DNA from: an uncultured Bacteroidales bacterium
Lineage (GTDB): Bacteria; Bacteroidota; Bacteroidia; Bacteroidales; Bacteroidaceae
Reading direction: 5' to 3'
NCBI GenBank assembly: GCA_937876995.1
Contig: CALEFD010000052.1
Location: forward strand, 1 to 24,778
Length of the DNA: 24,778 nt
Position 1 is the first letter of the stretch, and every line of letters begins with the position of its first letter. Of this stretch, positions 15,346 through 22,750 are shown piece after piece. The notes under the pieces were generated by a model that saw only the letters and a list, made by a program, of their open reading frames with translations, made no database searches and had not been told where the DNA came from. The translations under genes and the position numbers were made by a program.

Positions 15346-15419
15346 TACTAACCAATAATTTACAATTAAATAAATAGCAACTATTCAGGTCCTTCCCAGA
15401 CCCTCTCCATTCGGGGGGA

Positions 15420-15450
15420 CAAAATTAGTGAAAGCCGAACGAAGAACAAA
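15420..15450 (-). promoter_or_regulatory. promoter of the AspT-like transporter
   Basis: On the minus strand TTTG (15450-15447) and TAATTTTG (15427-15420) are separated by exactly 19 bp, a textbook Bacteroidetes promoter. Transcription would begin near 15413 and give a leader of about 68 nt that contains a small GGTC/GACC hairpin. Confidence 0.75.
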
Positions 15451-15512
15451 ATAAGCTTGCTTATTTTTTATGGTTCGCGCATCAGATAGTGCAGCTTGCT
15501 GCAAACTATCTG
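15448..15512. other. two short hairpins upstream of the transporter
   Basis: AAAATAAGC (15448-15456) pairs with GCTTATTTT (15459-15467) around TT. CAGATAGT plus GCAGC (15483-15495) pairs with GCTGC plus ACTATCTG (15498-15512) with an AA bulge. The first overlaps the -33 region of the transporter promoter and the second lies beyond it. They could terminate transcription coming from the antitoxin gene or act as a regulatory structure. Confidence 0.5.
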
Positions 15513-15534
15513 GTAAGCGAAGCATTTAAAACAA

Positions 15535-15768
15535 GAACGAAGTGATTGTTTGTTCTTCTGAGGCGCATCCTAATTTCAAGCCATAATAATGGCTTAAAGG
15601 TAGTGAAAGCCACCTTCAAGACGCTTTAGCGGATTAAAGTTAGTGCAAGCCGAACGAAGTGATTGTTTGTTCTTCTGAGGCGCATCCTAATTTCAAGCCA
15701 TAACAATGGCTTAAAGGTAGTAAAAGCCACCTTCAAGACACGCCAGTGGATTAAAGTTAGTGCAAGCT
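15535..15768. repeat. two tandem copies of a 117-bp unit
   Basis: Copy 1 (15535-15651) and copy 2 (15652-15768) differ at only about ten positions. Each contains the palindrome AAGCCAT-4 nt-ATGGCTT, whose only change is in the loop. Each also has two copies, 40 bp apart, of a box with consensus TTAAAGKTAGTGMAAGCC, and a mini-hairpin in which a G-C pair in copy 1 becomes A-T in copy 2. A further copy of the box lies in the transporter promoter (about 15424-15436). Most of the stretch 15346-15814 is explained by these repeats and no complete gene is present. Confidence 0.75.
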
Positions 15769-15827
15769 GCGCGAAGTAGCATCTGCAAATCTTTTTGTGC
15801 TTCTTCGGTAAAGATTATTCTGTACAT
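15711..15827 (-). pseudogene. truncated RelE/YoeB-type toxin remnant
   Basis: An ATG at 15827 on the minus strand overlaps the end of the antitoxin gene by 13 nt, as is usual in toxin-antitoxin pairs. It encodes MYRIIFTEEAQKDLQML, the recognisable first strand and helix of a RelE/YoeB/Txe toxin (MYxIxFTxxAxKDL). After about residue 16, near base 15778, the frame runs into the 15.5-kb repeat sequence, encodes unrelated residues and stops at 15711 after 38 codons. Functional toxins of this family are about 85-100 residues with catalytic residues in the C-terminal half, so this one must be inactive. No remaining C-terminal part was found further along. Confidence 0.7.
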
Positions 15828-16084
15828 AACATTCTATCTATAAAATCATCTATTTTTTCCCCATCTTTTTGACTTATTACTTTACCATCCTTAGCCTCTT
15901 GGATAGAACGATCAAGCTTTTCATAAAACTCTTTTTCACTCATCACCATATCACTCTCTTTTACCGGTGTCAATCTAAAGCTACCAGAATCTCTTGATTT
16001 AAGTATCACATCTATCCCATTGGCTACCATTTGCAAATAGTAGCCTGTTTTTGCTCTAAATTCTCTACTGCTAATTACCAACAT
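15815..16084 (-). CDS. Phd/YefM-family antitoxin (orphan)
   Basis: ATG at 16084 gives 89 residues beginning MLVISSREFRAKTGYYLQMV, followed by GIDVILKSRDSGSFRLTPV. This is the N-terminal DNA-binding fold of Phd/YefM antitoxins (ISxxEFRxxxxxYLxxV, then VIxxR...LxPV). The second half is acidic and helical (EKEFYEKLDRSIQEAKDGK...DDFIDRML), the usual toxin-clamping tail. A start at 16114 is rejected because it lies within the -7 box. The cognate toxin gene overlaps its end but is cut off after about 16 codons. The antitoxin could survive as a repressor of its own promoter or as an anti-addiction factor against related toxins. Confidence 0.85.
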   Translation of the reverse strand: MLVISSREFRAKTGYYLQMVANGIDVILKSRDSGSFRLTPVKESDMVMSEKEFYEKLDRSIQEAKDGKVISQKDGEKIDDFIDRMLCTE

Positions 16085-16111
16085 AAATCCAATATCATTA
16101 AAAGTATATCG

Positions 16112-16147
16112 CAAATATAGTACTTTTCACTGGATATGGTATCCAAA
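16112..16147 (-). promoter_or_regulatory. antitoxin promoter with palindromic operator
   Basis: On the minus strand TATATTTG (16119-16112) is a full -7 match, 27 bp from the antitoxin ATG; a TTTG at 16147-16144 is a possible but distant -33 (24 bp). Between them lies the inverted repeat GGATA-TGG-TATCC (16132-16144), a plausible autorepression site for a Phd-type antitoxin. Confidence 0.5.
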
Positions 16148-16314
16148 ACGGTACACAATTATATTTTTTTATCCTTCTTAGTACTAATACACCATAACAT
16201 CGATGAACCTAAGAAACAACAATCCCGATGAATAAGTAGATTAGCTAGAACAAAGGGTTGGCTAGAACTAAAATGTTTTTTATTACATTTATAGCTAACT
16301 TCAAAAAATAGTTA

Positions 16315-16322
16315 TATATTTG
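16315..16322 (+). promoter_or_regulatory. -7 box of the solitary propeller lipoprotein gene
   Basis: TATATTTG is a full match to TAnnTTTG, 37 bp before the ATG at 16360. No clear -33 is seen. A direct repeat TT[A/G]GCTAGAAC lies upstream at 16241 and 16258 (17 bp apart) and could be a regulator site. Confidence 0.45.
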
Positions 16323-16359
16323 CTCTTGATATTACATAACAAATTAAATAGTTAAATTT

Positions 16360-17592
16360 ATGAAGAAGAGTACAAGAGGTTGTAAAGTATTCAGTGTAGC
16401 GTTTATATCACTTGTTTTACTATTGATTTCTTGCAGAAAGAATAGTGGACAACCTACTGAATCTATAACAATAGATCTATCAGCATATAGCACACAATCC
16501 ATAGAAAGTGCAATTGAATCTGTGGCGGCAGTGGATTTTAAGATAGATGACTCTTGGATATATTTGAATACATCTTTAATGACAAAAACAGAAAACAGCT
16601 ATGCTTTTCTTGACGAAGAGAAAGGTGTCTTACAGATATATGACATGGATGGACATAAGAAAATGTCAAGGTCATTATTTGGTCGTGGTCCTGGTGAAAT
16701 ATCAAATAATATAGGTGCTTTCTTTGCACTTAATAAAGATTTCTATGTTAACGATGCGGGATATGGAGTTTTGATGAGATATGATGAAAATGGAAAGTTT
16801 ATTTCAAAGTGGAATAGCGAAGATAATATCATTGACGACTATCTGTATTGTATAGATAGAAACAAATATGTAGGGTTGTGCACAAATCGATATAACGATA
16901 GTGATGAATACGTATATGTTTATGATAAAGATGGTAAAACAATTTACACATATCTTCAACTACCCCATTATTTATTTGACAAAAGAATCAACTTTGGAAA
17001 GACTCCCAATTCCTATATATACAAAGATACAGTTAGATTTATTCTACCTTATGATTATAACATTTATTCGGTCACTGAAAATTCTCTATCTGTTACTTAT
17101 CAGTTTATTCCCGAAAATCCCATACCACCTTCGGTATTACAGAATTCTGAAGATGATTTTCAACCAAAAACCTTATCTAAATTAATGTCAGGAGGTTATG
17201 ACTTCATGTTTCACAACATATTTGAAACTAATAGATATTTGCTATTTACTTATCATTCAGATAAAACTTTTGAAATATGTCTGTTTGATAAGATTAACAG
17301 TAGTTTGAACAAAATGCCATTTCCTGAGAAATTTTACAATAAGAGCATGGCTAGTAGCTTAACAACATATGATATTTGGCAATACCTCATTTACAATATA
17401 TCACCCTTGTATTCTGATGGAGAAAGCATCTATGGAAGAACTTTTATACAAACCTACGAAATGTTAAAAGATTGTGAAGATAAATTAGATGAACGTCTAT
17501 TATCTCTTAAAAACAATTTAGAGGAATACATTAAAGCAAATGATATAACATTGGGTGATGCGATAATTGTAAAAATATCTCTCAGCCGTTAG
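16360..17592 (+). CDS. six-bladed beta-propeller lipoprotein (solitary)
   Basis: The 410-residue protein has a long basic n-region, a hydrophobic core and a lipobox (LISC, Cys25). It carries the same landmarks as the operon copy at 4499: an opening with AVDFKIDDSWIYLN, the motif LFGRGPGEISNN (about 106-117) after a strand LQIYDMDGHKKMSR, and blades such as YVYVYDKDGKTIYTYLQLP. The final segment (GDAIIVKISLSR) parallels TRIIVKIKLK at the end of the 4499 protein. The gene stands alone, without DUF3244 or NVEALA genes, with its own promoter. It may have split off from a module like that at 3735-6345. Function unknown. Confidence 0.8.
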   Translation: MKKSTRGCKVFSVAFISLVLLLISCRKNSGQPTESITIDLSAYSTQSIESAIESVAAVDFKIDDSWIYLNTSLMTKTENSYAFLDEEKGVLQIYDMDGHKKMSRSLFGRGPGEISNNIGAFFALNKDFYVNDAGYGVLMRYDENGKFISKWNSEDNIIDDYLYCIDRNKYVGLCTNRYNDSDEYVYVYDKDGKTIYTYLQLPHYLFDKRINFGKTPNSYIYKDTVRFILPYDYNIYSVTENSLSVTYQFIPENPIPPSVLQNSEDDFQPKTLSKLMSGGYDFMFHNIFETNRYLLFTYHSDKTFEICLFDKINSSLNKMPFPEKFYNKSMASSLTTYDIWQYLIYNISPLYSDGESIYGRTFIQTYEMLKDCEDKLDERLLSLKNNLEEYIKANDITLGDAIIVKISLSR

Positions 17593-17716
17593 CTTTATTC
17601 CATATCTATCCCATCAGTCCTTTTGAAACTCTATATCCGTAAGTACTATATCACTCCATAGGTACAAGGCCACACTCTTTTACCTCAAACGGCAAAAAAT
17701 GTACCCCCCCAGGATA

Positions 17717-17764
17717 TGAACTGCACCCCAAAAGTTTTGTGTCTAACTTTTGGGGTGCAGTTCA
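17717..17764. mobile_element. hairpin resembling abutted IS3-family terminal repeats
   Basis: TGAACTGCACCCCAAAAGTT (17717-17736) pairs perfectly with 17745-17764 around an 8-nt loop. The right arm continued through the loop (ACTTTTGGGGTGCAGTTCA preceded by GTGTCTA) resembles, from memory, the ends of IS3/IS150-type elements in Bacteroidetes. No transposase is present, so it may be a scar or a solo end pair. It also sits between a plus-strand gene ending at 17592 and a minus-strand gene ending at 17808, so a bidirectional terminator is the alternative. The rest of the gap 17593-17807 shows nothing else. Confidence 0.45.
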
Positions 17765-17807
17765 ATCCGAAGATACACCGGGGTAATATACAAATTAAGA
17801 GAGTAAT

Positions 17808-18467
17808 TTATTTTATAGCCTCTAACAGTTGGTCACAAATACTCTTCATACCACTTACTGAAGGGTGACCATTCTGTTTCTCAATATCGTGAAGTTCAAT
17901 TAGTTGCACATTATAATGCTTACATATTTCACGGAAAGACTCGTTAATAGGCTCTCTAAGTTCTGAATTCAGGATAGAATATATACTTGCTTTAGGATAG
18001 CGTTTCTGAAGCATGTCCAAAAGACAAGCAAGAGCCGGTCTGAAATTCTTGCAATCATCTTTTGTCCAATCAGAGTATTGATATTCACCTACAGGAGAAT
18101 TTGCCCATGCATCGTTTGTACCGCCAAAAACAAATATAATATCGGGATTACCCAAACTATCTACTCGCGAAATAAAGTTTGAACGAGATGAATCCATTCT
18201 ACCATATCCTGTACCACAAATAGTAGTACCGCCCCATGAATCATTTTTCTCCAACTGATACCCTTTTGCCTTTATGTATAAACTCCACCAGGTTTGCTCT
18301 ACACTGGATACGTCGTTGTTTGCATCAGGATAGAATGTTGAATAGTTACTTGGGATTATTCCTTTATAGGTAGAATAAGAATCACCCAAAATAGAAACTT
18401 TTTTTGTCTGTGCCGCAACAGCAATTGTTGCAGTAATCATAAGCAAAGTAAATAGAACTTTCTTCAT
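17808..18467 (-). CDS. secreted SGNH/GDSL-type hydrolase
   Basis: The 219-residue protein has a Sec signal (MKKVLFTLLMITATIAVAAQ). SGNH blocks are visible: block I ILGDSYSTYKG with the nucleophile Ser30, block II Gly in SWGGTTICGTG (about 78-86), block III FGGTNDAW with Asn118, and the C-terminal His201 in NGHPSVSGM. Members deacylate or deacetylate carbohydrates and other esters in the periplasm or outside. The acid usually found three residues before the His (DxxH) is Gln here, and the nearest Asp is at 194, so the triad may be modified. It is transcribed alone from a probable promoter at 18489-18496. Confidence 0.85.
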   Translation of the reverse strand: MKKVLFTLLMITATIAVAAQTKKVSILGDSYSTYKGIIPSNYSTFYPDANNDVSSVEQTWWSLYIKAKGYQLEKNDSWGGTTICGTGYGRMDSSRSNFISRVDSLGNPDIIFVFGGTNDAWANSPVGEYQYSDWTKDDCKNFRPALACLLDMLQKRYPKASIYSILNSELREPINESFREICKHYNVQLIELHDIEKQNGHPSVSGMKSICDQLLEAIK

Positions 18468-18488
18468 AATGTTTAAAATTTATATCTG

Positions 18489-18496
18489 CAAATATA
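18489..18496 (-). promoter_or_regulatory. -7 box of the SGNH hydrolase gene
   Basis: Minus-strand TATATTTG is a full match to TAnnTTTG, 21 bp before the ATG at 18467. No well-placed -33 is visible. Confidence 0.4.
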
Positions 18497-18560
18497 TACA
18501 TTTTGTCAATCACTGCCGTAAATATAGATTTTATTTATCAGAATAAAAAATACCACCTTA

Positions 18561-18593
18561 TTGTATATAATAGGAGAAAAAGGTGTATCTTTG
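18561..18593 (+). promoter_or_regulatory. promoter of mutAB
   Basis: TTG at 18561-18563 and TATCTTTG at 18586-18593 are separated by 22 bp. The leader to the ATG at 18662 would be about 60 nt, too short for a cobalamin riboswitch. Confidence 0.6.
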
Positions 18594-18661
18594 TCTTGTC
18601 TATGCCCCAAAAGAGCTAAAGACAGGAAAGTAATTATTATACAAGTTATATAAGTTATTTT

Positions 18662-20524
18662 ATGGCAAACAACAAAGAAAAACTATTTTCTGAATTTCCA
18701 CCTGTATCCACAGAAGAGTGGTTGGAAAAAGTCACTACAGACTTAAAAGGTGGCGATTTTGAAAAGAAGTTGGTTTGGAAGACAAACGAAGGTTTCAAAG
18801 TTCAGCCTTTTTATCGCGCAAGCGACATTGAAGGTTTGAAGAGTACTGACGCACTTCCGGGTGAATTCCCATTCTTGCGCGGTAACAAAAAGAGTGACAA
18901 CAGTTGGTTGGTACGCCAATCAATCGTAGTAACAGATTTCAAAGAGGCTAATGCTAAAGCAGTAAAACTTACTGAAAAGGGCGTAGATTCTTTCTGTTTC
19001 AGAATTAAGGGTAAAGATGTTAACAAAGAGAACATCCTCACTCTTATAGACGGAATCAATCCAGAAGCTATTGAAATCAATTTCTGCACTTGCCAGAAAA
19101 AATCTTTGGAATTGGCAGAGATAGTAATGGCAGAGTATGCTGCAAAGAACTACAATGCAGAAAAAGTTCAGGGTTCTATCAATTTTGATGCAATCAACAC
19201 TATCCTTTCAAAAGGTAAAGATGTTGAAAACTGGAAAGAGATAGCAAAAGCTCTTATTGAAACTTGTGCTGCATTCCCAAAATTCCGTCCAATTTCAGTA
19301 AATGCTTTATCACTGAACAATGCAGGTTCATACATATTCCAGGAATTGGGTTATGCACTTGCATGGGGTAATGAATATATGAACACCCTTACTGAAATGG
19401 GTGTTTCTGCCGATGCAGCTGCAAAAGCTATCAAATTTAACTTCGGTATTAGTAGCAATTACTTTATGGAAATTGCAAAATTCCGCGCAGCACGTATGTT
19501 GTGGGCAGAAATAGTTAAACAATACGAACCAAAATGCGACTGCAGCTGCAAAATGATTGCACATGCAGAGACATCATCATTCAACCTTACACTGTTTGAC
19601 AGCCACGTAAACTTGCTACGTACACAGACAGAATCAATGAGTGCTGCTATAGCAGGTATTCACTCTATGACTGTTACTCCGTTTGACAAGGCATACGCTG
19701 AACCCGCAGAGTTTTCAGAACACTTGGCACGTAACCAGCAGTTACTGCTTAAAGAAGAGTGCCATTTGGATAAGGTAGTTGATCCTTCAGCCGGTTCATA
19801 CTACATTGAAACACTTACCGCTTCTATTGCAGAACAGGCATGGAAACTATTCACAGAGGTTGAAAATGCAGGTGGTATGTTAGAAGCAGCTCACGCAGGC
19901 ACTGTTCAGGATAGCATCAATGCAAGCAACACTGCTCGCCACGAAGCCGCTGCTAAACGCCGTGAAATTCTACTTGGTACAAACCAGTTCCCTAACTTCA
20001 CAGAACTTGCTGATGGCAAACTTCCATTAGAAAAGTGCTGTTGCTGTGGAGGTAAAGAGGAGTGCGAACGTCCATACAAGACATTGAACTTTGACCGTGA
20101 AGCTAGCGAATTTGAAGCATTGCGTTTACAGACTGAAAAGAGTGGTCGTCGTCCAAAGGCATTTATGCTTACTATAGGTAACTTAGCTATGCGTCAGGCA
20201 CGTGCACAGTTCAGCTGCAACTTCCTGGCTTGCGCAGGTTACGAAGTTATAGACAACCTTGGCTTCAAAACTGTAGAAGAAGGTGTTCAGGCTGCTATGG
20301 ATGCAAAAGCAGACATTATTGTTCTCTGTTCAAGCGATGATGAATATGCAGAATACGCTATTCCTGCATTTAAGGCAATAGACGGCAAAGCTATGTTCAT
20401 TGTAGCAGGTAATCCTGCTTGTGCAGAAGATCTGAAAGCTGCAGGTATAGAAAATTTCATACACGTTCGTTGCAACGTGCTTGAAACACTTAAAGAGTAT
20501 AACGCCACATTAGGCATAAAATAA
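18662..20524 (+). CDS. mutA: methylmalonyl-CoA mutase small (beta) subunit
   Basis: The 620-residue protein has the mutase small-subunit plan: an N-terminal segment (LFSEFPPVSTEEWLEKVTTDLKG), a TIM-barrel domain with FNFGISSNYFMEIAKFRAARMLWAEIV and VDPSAGSYYIETLT, and a C-terminal B12-domain fold (about 495-620). In that last domain the cobalamin-binding DxHxxG motif is absent (LTIGNLAMRQARAQF stands there), as expected for the non-catalytic subunit. It pairs with MutB to interconvert succinyl-CoA and methylmalonyl-CoA in the succinate-propionate pathway. An unusual cysteine cluster (LEKCCCCGGKEEC, about 456-468) lies in the linker before the B12 domain, and a second (KCDCSCK) at about 297-303. 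Eight nucleotides separate it from mutB. Confidence 0.95.
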   Translation: MANNKEKLFSEFPPVSTEEWLEKVTTDLKGGDFEKKLVWKTNEGFKVQPFYRASDIEGLKSTDALPGEFPFLRGNKKSDNSWLVRQSIVVTDFKEANAKAVKLTEKGVDSFCFRIKGKDVNKENILTLIDGINPEAIEINFCTCQKKSLELAEIVMAEYAAKNYNAEKVQGSINFDAINTILSKGKDVENWKEIAKALIETCAAFPKFRPISVNALSLNNAGSYIFQELGYALAWGNEYMNTLTEMGVSADAAAKAIKFNFGISSNYFMEIAKFRAARMLWAEIVKQYEPKCDCSCKMIAHAETSSFNLTLFDSHVNLLRTQTESMSAAIAGIHSMTVTPFDKAYAEPAEFSEHLARNQQLLLKEECHLDKVVDPSAGSYYIETLTASIAEQAWKLFTEVENAGGMLEAAHAGTVQDSINASNTARHEAAAKRREILLGTNQFPNFTELADGKLPLEKCCCCGGKEECERPYKTLNFDREASEFEALRLQTEKSGRRPKAFMLTIGNLAMRQARAQFSCNFLACAGYEVIDNLGFKTVEEGVQAAMDAKADIIVLCSSDDEYAEYAIPAFKAIDGKAMFIVAGNPACAEDLKAAGIENFIHVRCNVLETLKEYNATLGIK

Positions 20525-20532
20525 GCGAAGCT

Positions 20533-22677
20533 ATGAGAAAAGATTTCAGCAAAGTTGATATTTATGCCGGTTTCCAGAACCAAAATGGTATGGAGTGGCA
20601 GAAAAACAATGGTATTGAGGCCAACTGGAAAACTCCTGAATTGATTGACGTTAAGCCTGTATATACCAAAGAAGATTTAGAGGGTATGGAACACCTGAAC
20701 TACGCTGCCGGTGTAGCTCCATTCTTGCGTGGTCCATATTCAACAATGTATGTAATGCGTCCTTGGACTATCCGTCAGTATGCAGGTTTCTCTACTGCCG
20801 AAGAATCAAACGCATTCTATCGCCGTAACCTTGCCAGCGGTCAGAAAGGTTTGTCAGTTGCTTTTGACCTTCCAACACACCGTGGTTACAACCCTGATAA
20901 CGCTCGCGTAGTAGGTGACGTAGGTAAGGCAGGTGTATCTATCTGTTCAGTAGAAAACATGAAGACTCTGTTTGCAGGTATTCCTTTGAACAAGATGTCT
21001 GTTTCTATGACTATGAACGGTGCCGTACTTCCTATCATGGCATTCTACATCACCGCAGCTCTTGAACAAGGTGCAAAATTGGAAGAATTGGCAGGTACTA
21101 TTCAGAACGATATTTTGAAGGAATTTATGGTTCGTAACACCTATATCTATCCTCCAAAGTTCTCTATGAAGATTATCAGCGACATCTTTGAATACACTTC
21201 AAAGAACATGCCTAAGTTCAACAGCATCTCTATTTCAGGTTACCACATGCAGGAAGCAGGTGCTACAGCCGACATTGAATTGGCATACACTCTTGCTGAC
21301 GGTTGGGAATATCTGCGCGCAGGTGTTAATGCAGGTATCGATATCGATGCTTTTGCACCACGTCTCTCTTTCTTCTGGGCTATTGGTACAAACCACTTGA
21401 TGGAAATTGCAAAGATGCGTGCTGCTCGTCTGCTTTGGGCTAAGATTGTTAAGACATTCAATCCTAAGAATCCTAAATCATTGGCATTGCGTACACACTG
21501 TCAGACTTCAGGTTGGTCATTGACAGAACAAGATCCATTCAACAACGTAGGTCGTACATGTATTGAAGCTATGGCTGCAGCTCTTGGTCATACACAGTCA
21601 CTGCACACCAATGCTCTTGACGAAGCTATTGCTCTGCCAACAGACTTCAGTGCTCGTATTGCTCGTAACACTCAGATCTATATTCAGGAAGAGACAAGCG
21701 TATGCAAGAACGTTGACCCATGGGCAGGTTCTTACTACATTGAATCTCTGACTAACGAAATTGCTCACAAGGCTTGGGAACACATCATGGAAATTGAAAA
21801 ACTTGGTGGTATGGCTAAGGCTATTGAATCAGGTATTCCAAAGATGCGTATCGAAGAGGCTGCTGCTCGTACACAGGCTCGTATCGACTCAGGTACTCAG
21901 ACTATCGTTGGTACAAACAAATATCGTTTGGAAAAAGAAGATCCAATCGACATTTTGGAAATCGACAACACAGCTGTACGCGAAGAACAGATTGCAAAAC
22001 TGAACGAATTGCGTGCTAACCGTGACGAAGCTGCTGTTCAGAAAGCATTGGATGCTATCACTGCTTGTGTAGAATCAGGCGAAGGCAACCTGCTTGAACT
22101 TGCAGTAGAAGCAGCTAAACTGCGTGCTTCACTTGGTGAAATTTCAGATGCTTGCGAAAAGGTAGTAGGCAGATACAAAGCAATAATCAGAACTATTTCA
22201 GGCGTGTATTCATCAGAAAGCAAGAAAGACGCAGACTTTGAGAAAGCTTGCGCTGAAACAGACCGTTTTGCAAAGAACGAAGGACGTCGTCCAAGAATTA
22301 TGATTGCAAAGATGGGTCAGGACGGTCACGACCGTGGTGCTAAGGTTGTAGCAACAGGTTTTGCAGACTGTGGTTTTGACGTTGATATGGGTCCATTGTT
22401 CCAGACTCCTGCAGAAGCCGCTCGCGATGCAGTAGAAAACGATGTTCACGTACTTGGCGTTTCTTCACTTGCTGCAGGTCACAAGACTTTGGTTCCTCAG
22501 GTAATTGAAGAACTGAAGAAACTTGGCCGCGAAGATATTCTTGTAATCGTGGGTGGTGTTATTCCTGCACAGGATTACGACTATCTATATCAGGCAGGTG
22601 CTGCTGCAATATTTGGCCCTGGTACCAGTGTTGCTAAATCGGCTTGTGAAATTATGAATTTGCTTAATGCAGAATAA
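20533..22677 (+). CDS. mutB: methylmalonyl-CoA mutase large (alpha) subunit
   Basis: The 714-residue protein matches the catalytic subunit of adenosylcobalamin-dependent methylmalonyl-CoA mutase over its full length. The barrel includes the substrate-binding start (PFLRGPYSTMYVMRPWTIRQYAGF), GLSVAFDLPTHRGYNPDN, and SISGYHMQEAGATADIELAYTLADG. The C-terminal B12 domain carries GQDGHDRGAKVVATGFAD with His599 as the lower axial cobalt ligand (D597, H599, G602) and VIVGGVIPAQDYDYLYQAG. With MutA it forms the heterodimer linking succinyl-CoA to propionate metabolism. Neither the epimerase nor the MeaB chaperone is in the window. Codon use is visibly more biased than in the lipoprotein genes, suggesting high expression. 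Confidence 0.97.
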   Translation: MRKDFSKVDIYAGFQNQNGMEWQKNNGIEANWKTPELIDVKPVYTKEDLEGMEHLNYAAGVAPFLRGPYSTMYVMRPWTIRQYAGFSTAEESNAFYRRNLASGQKGLSVAFDLPTHRGYNPDNARVVGDVGKAGVSICSVENMKTLFAGIPLNKMSVSMTMNGAVLPIMAFYITAALEQGAKLEELAGTIQNDILKEFMVRNTYIYPPKFSMKIISDIFEYTSKNMPKFNSISISGYHMQEAGATADIELAYTLADGWEYLRAGVNAGIDIDAFAPRLSFFWAIGTNHLMEIAKMRAARLLWAKIVKTFNPKNPKSLALRTHCQTSGWSLTEQDPFNNVGRTCIEAMAAALGHTQSLHTNALDEAIALPTDFSARIARNTQIYIQEETSVCKNVDPWAGSYYIESLTNEIAHKAWEHIMEIEKLGGMAKAIESGIPKMRIEEAAARTQARIDSGTQTIVGTNKYRLEKEDPIDILEIDNTAVREEQIAKLNELRANRDEAAVQKALDAITACVESGEGNLLELAVEAAKLRASLGEISDACEKVVGRYKAIIRTISGVYSSESKKDADFEKACAETDRFAKNEGRRPRIMIAKMGQDGHDRGAKVVATGFADCGFDVDMGPLFQTPAEAARDAVENDVHVLGVSSLAAGHKTLVPQVIEELKKLGREDILVIVGGVIPAQDYDYLYQAGAAAIFGPGTSVAKSACEIMNLLNAE

Positions 22678-22699
22678 TAGTTTATACAACAGATAACAT

Positions 22700-22738
22700 T
22701 AACGGCTGGAATGAAATGTTCCAGCCGTTAGTTTTTTA
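22700..22738 (+). terminator. intrinsic terminator of mutAB
   Basis: TAACGGCTGGAA (22700-22711) pairs perfectly with TTCCAGCCGTTA (22719-22730) around a 7-nt loop, followed by GTTTTTTA. It lies 22 nt after the mutB stop. Confidence 0.9.
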
Positions 22739-22750
22739 TATAGGTTTATG

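Noticed and set aside
15535..15768. CRISPR array or repeat-protein gene
   Set aside because: Only two long near-identical units without spacers, and no open frame runs through both copies on either strand.
18594..18661. Cobalamin riboswitch ahead of mutAB
   Set aside because: The predicted leader is about 60 nt, far shorter than a cobalamin riboswitch, and no B12-box sequence is visible.
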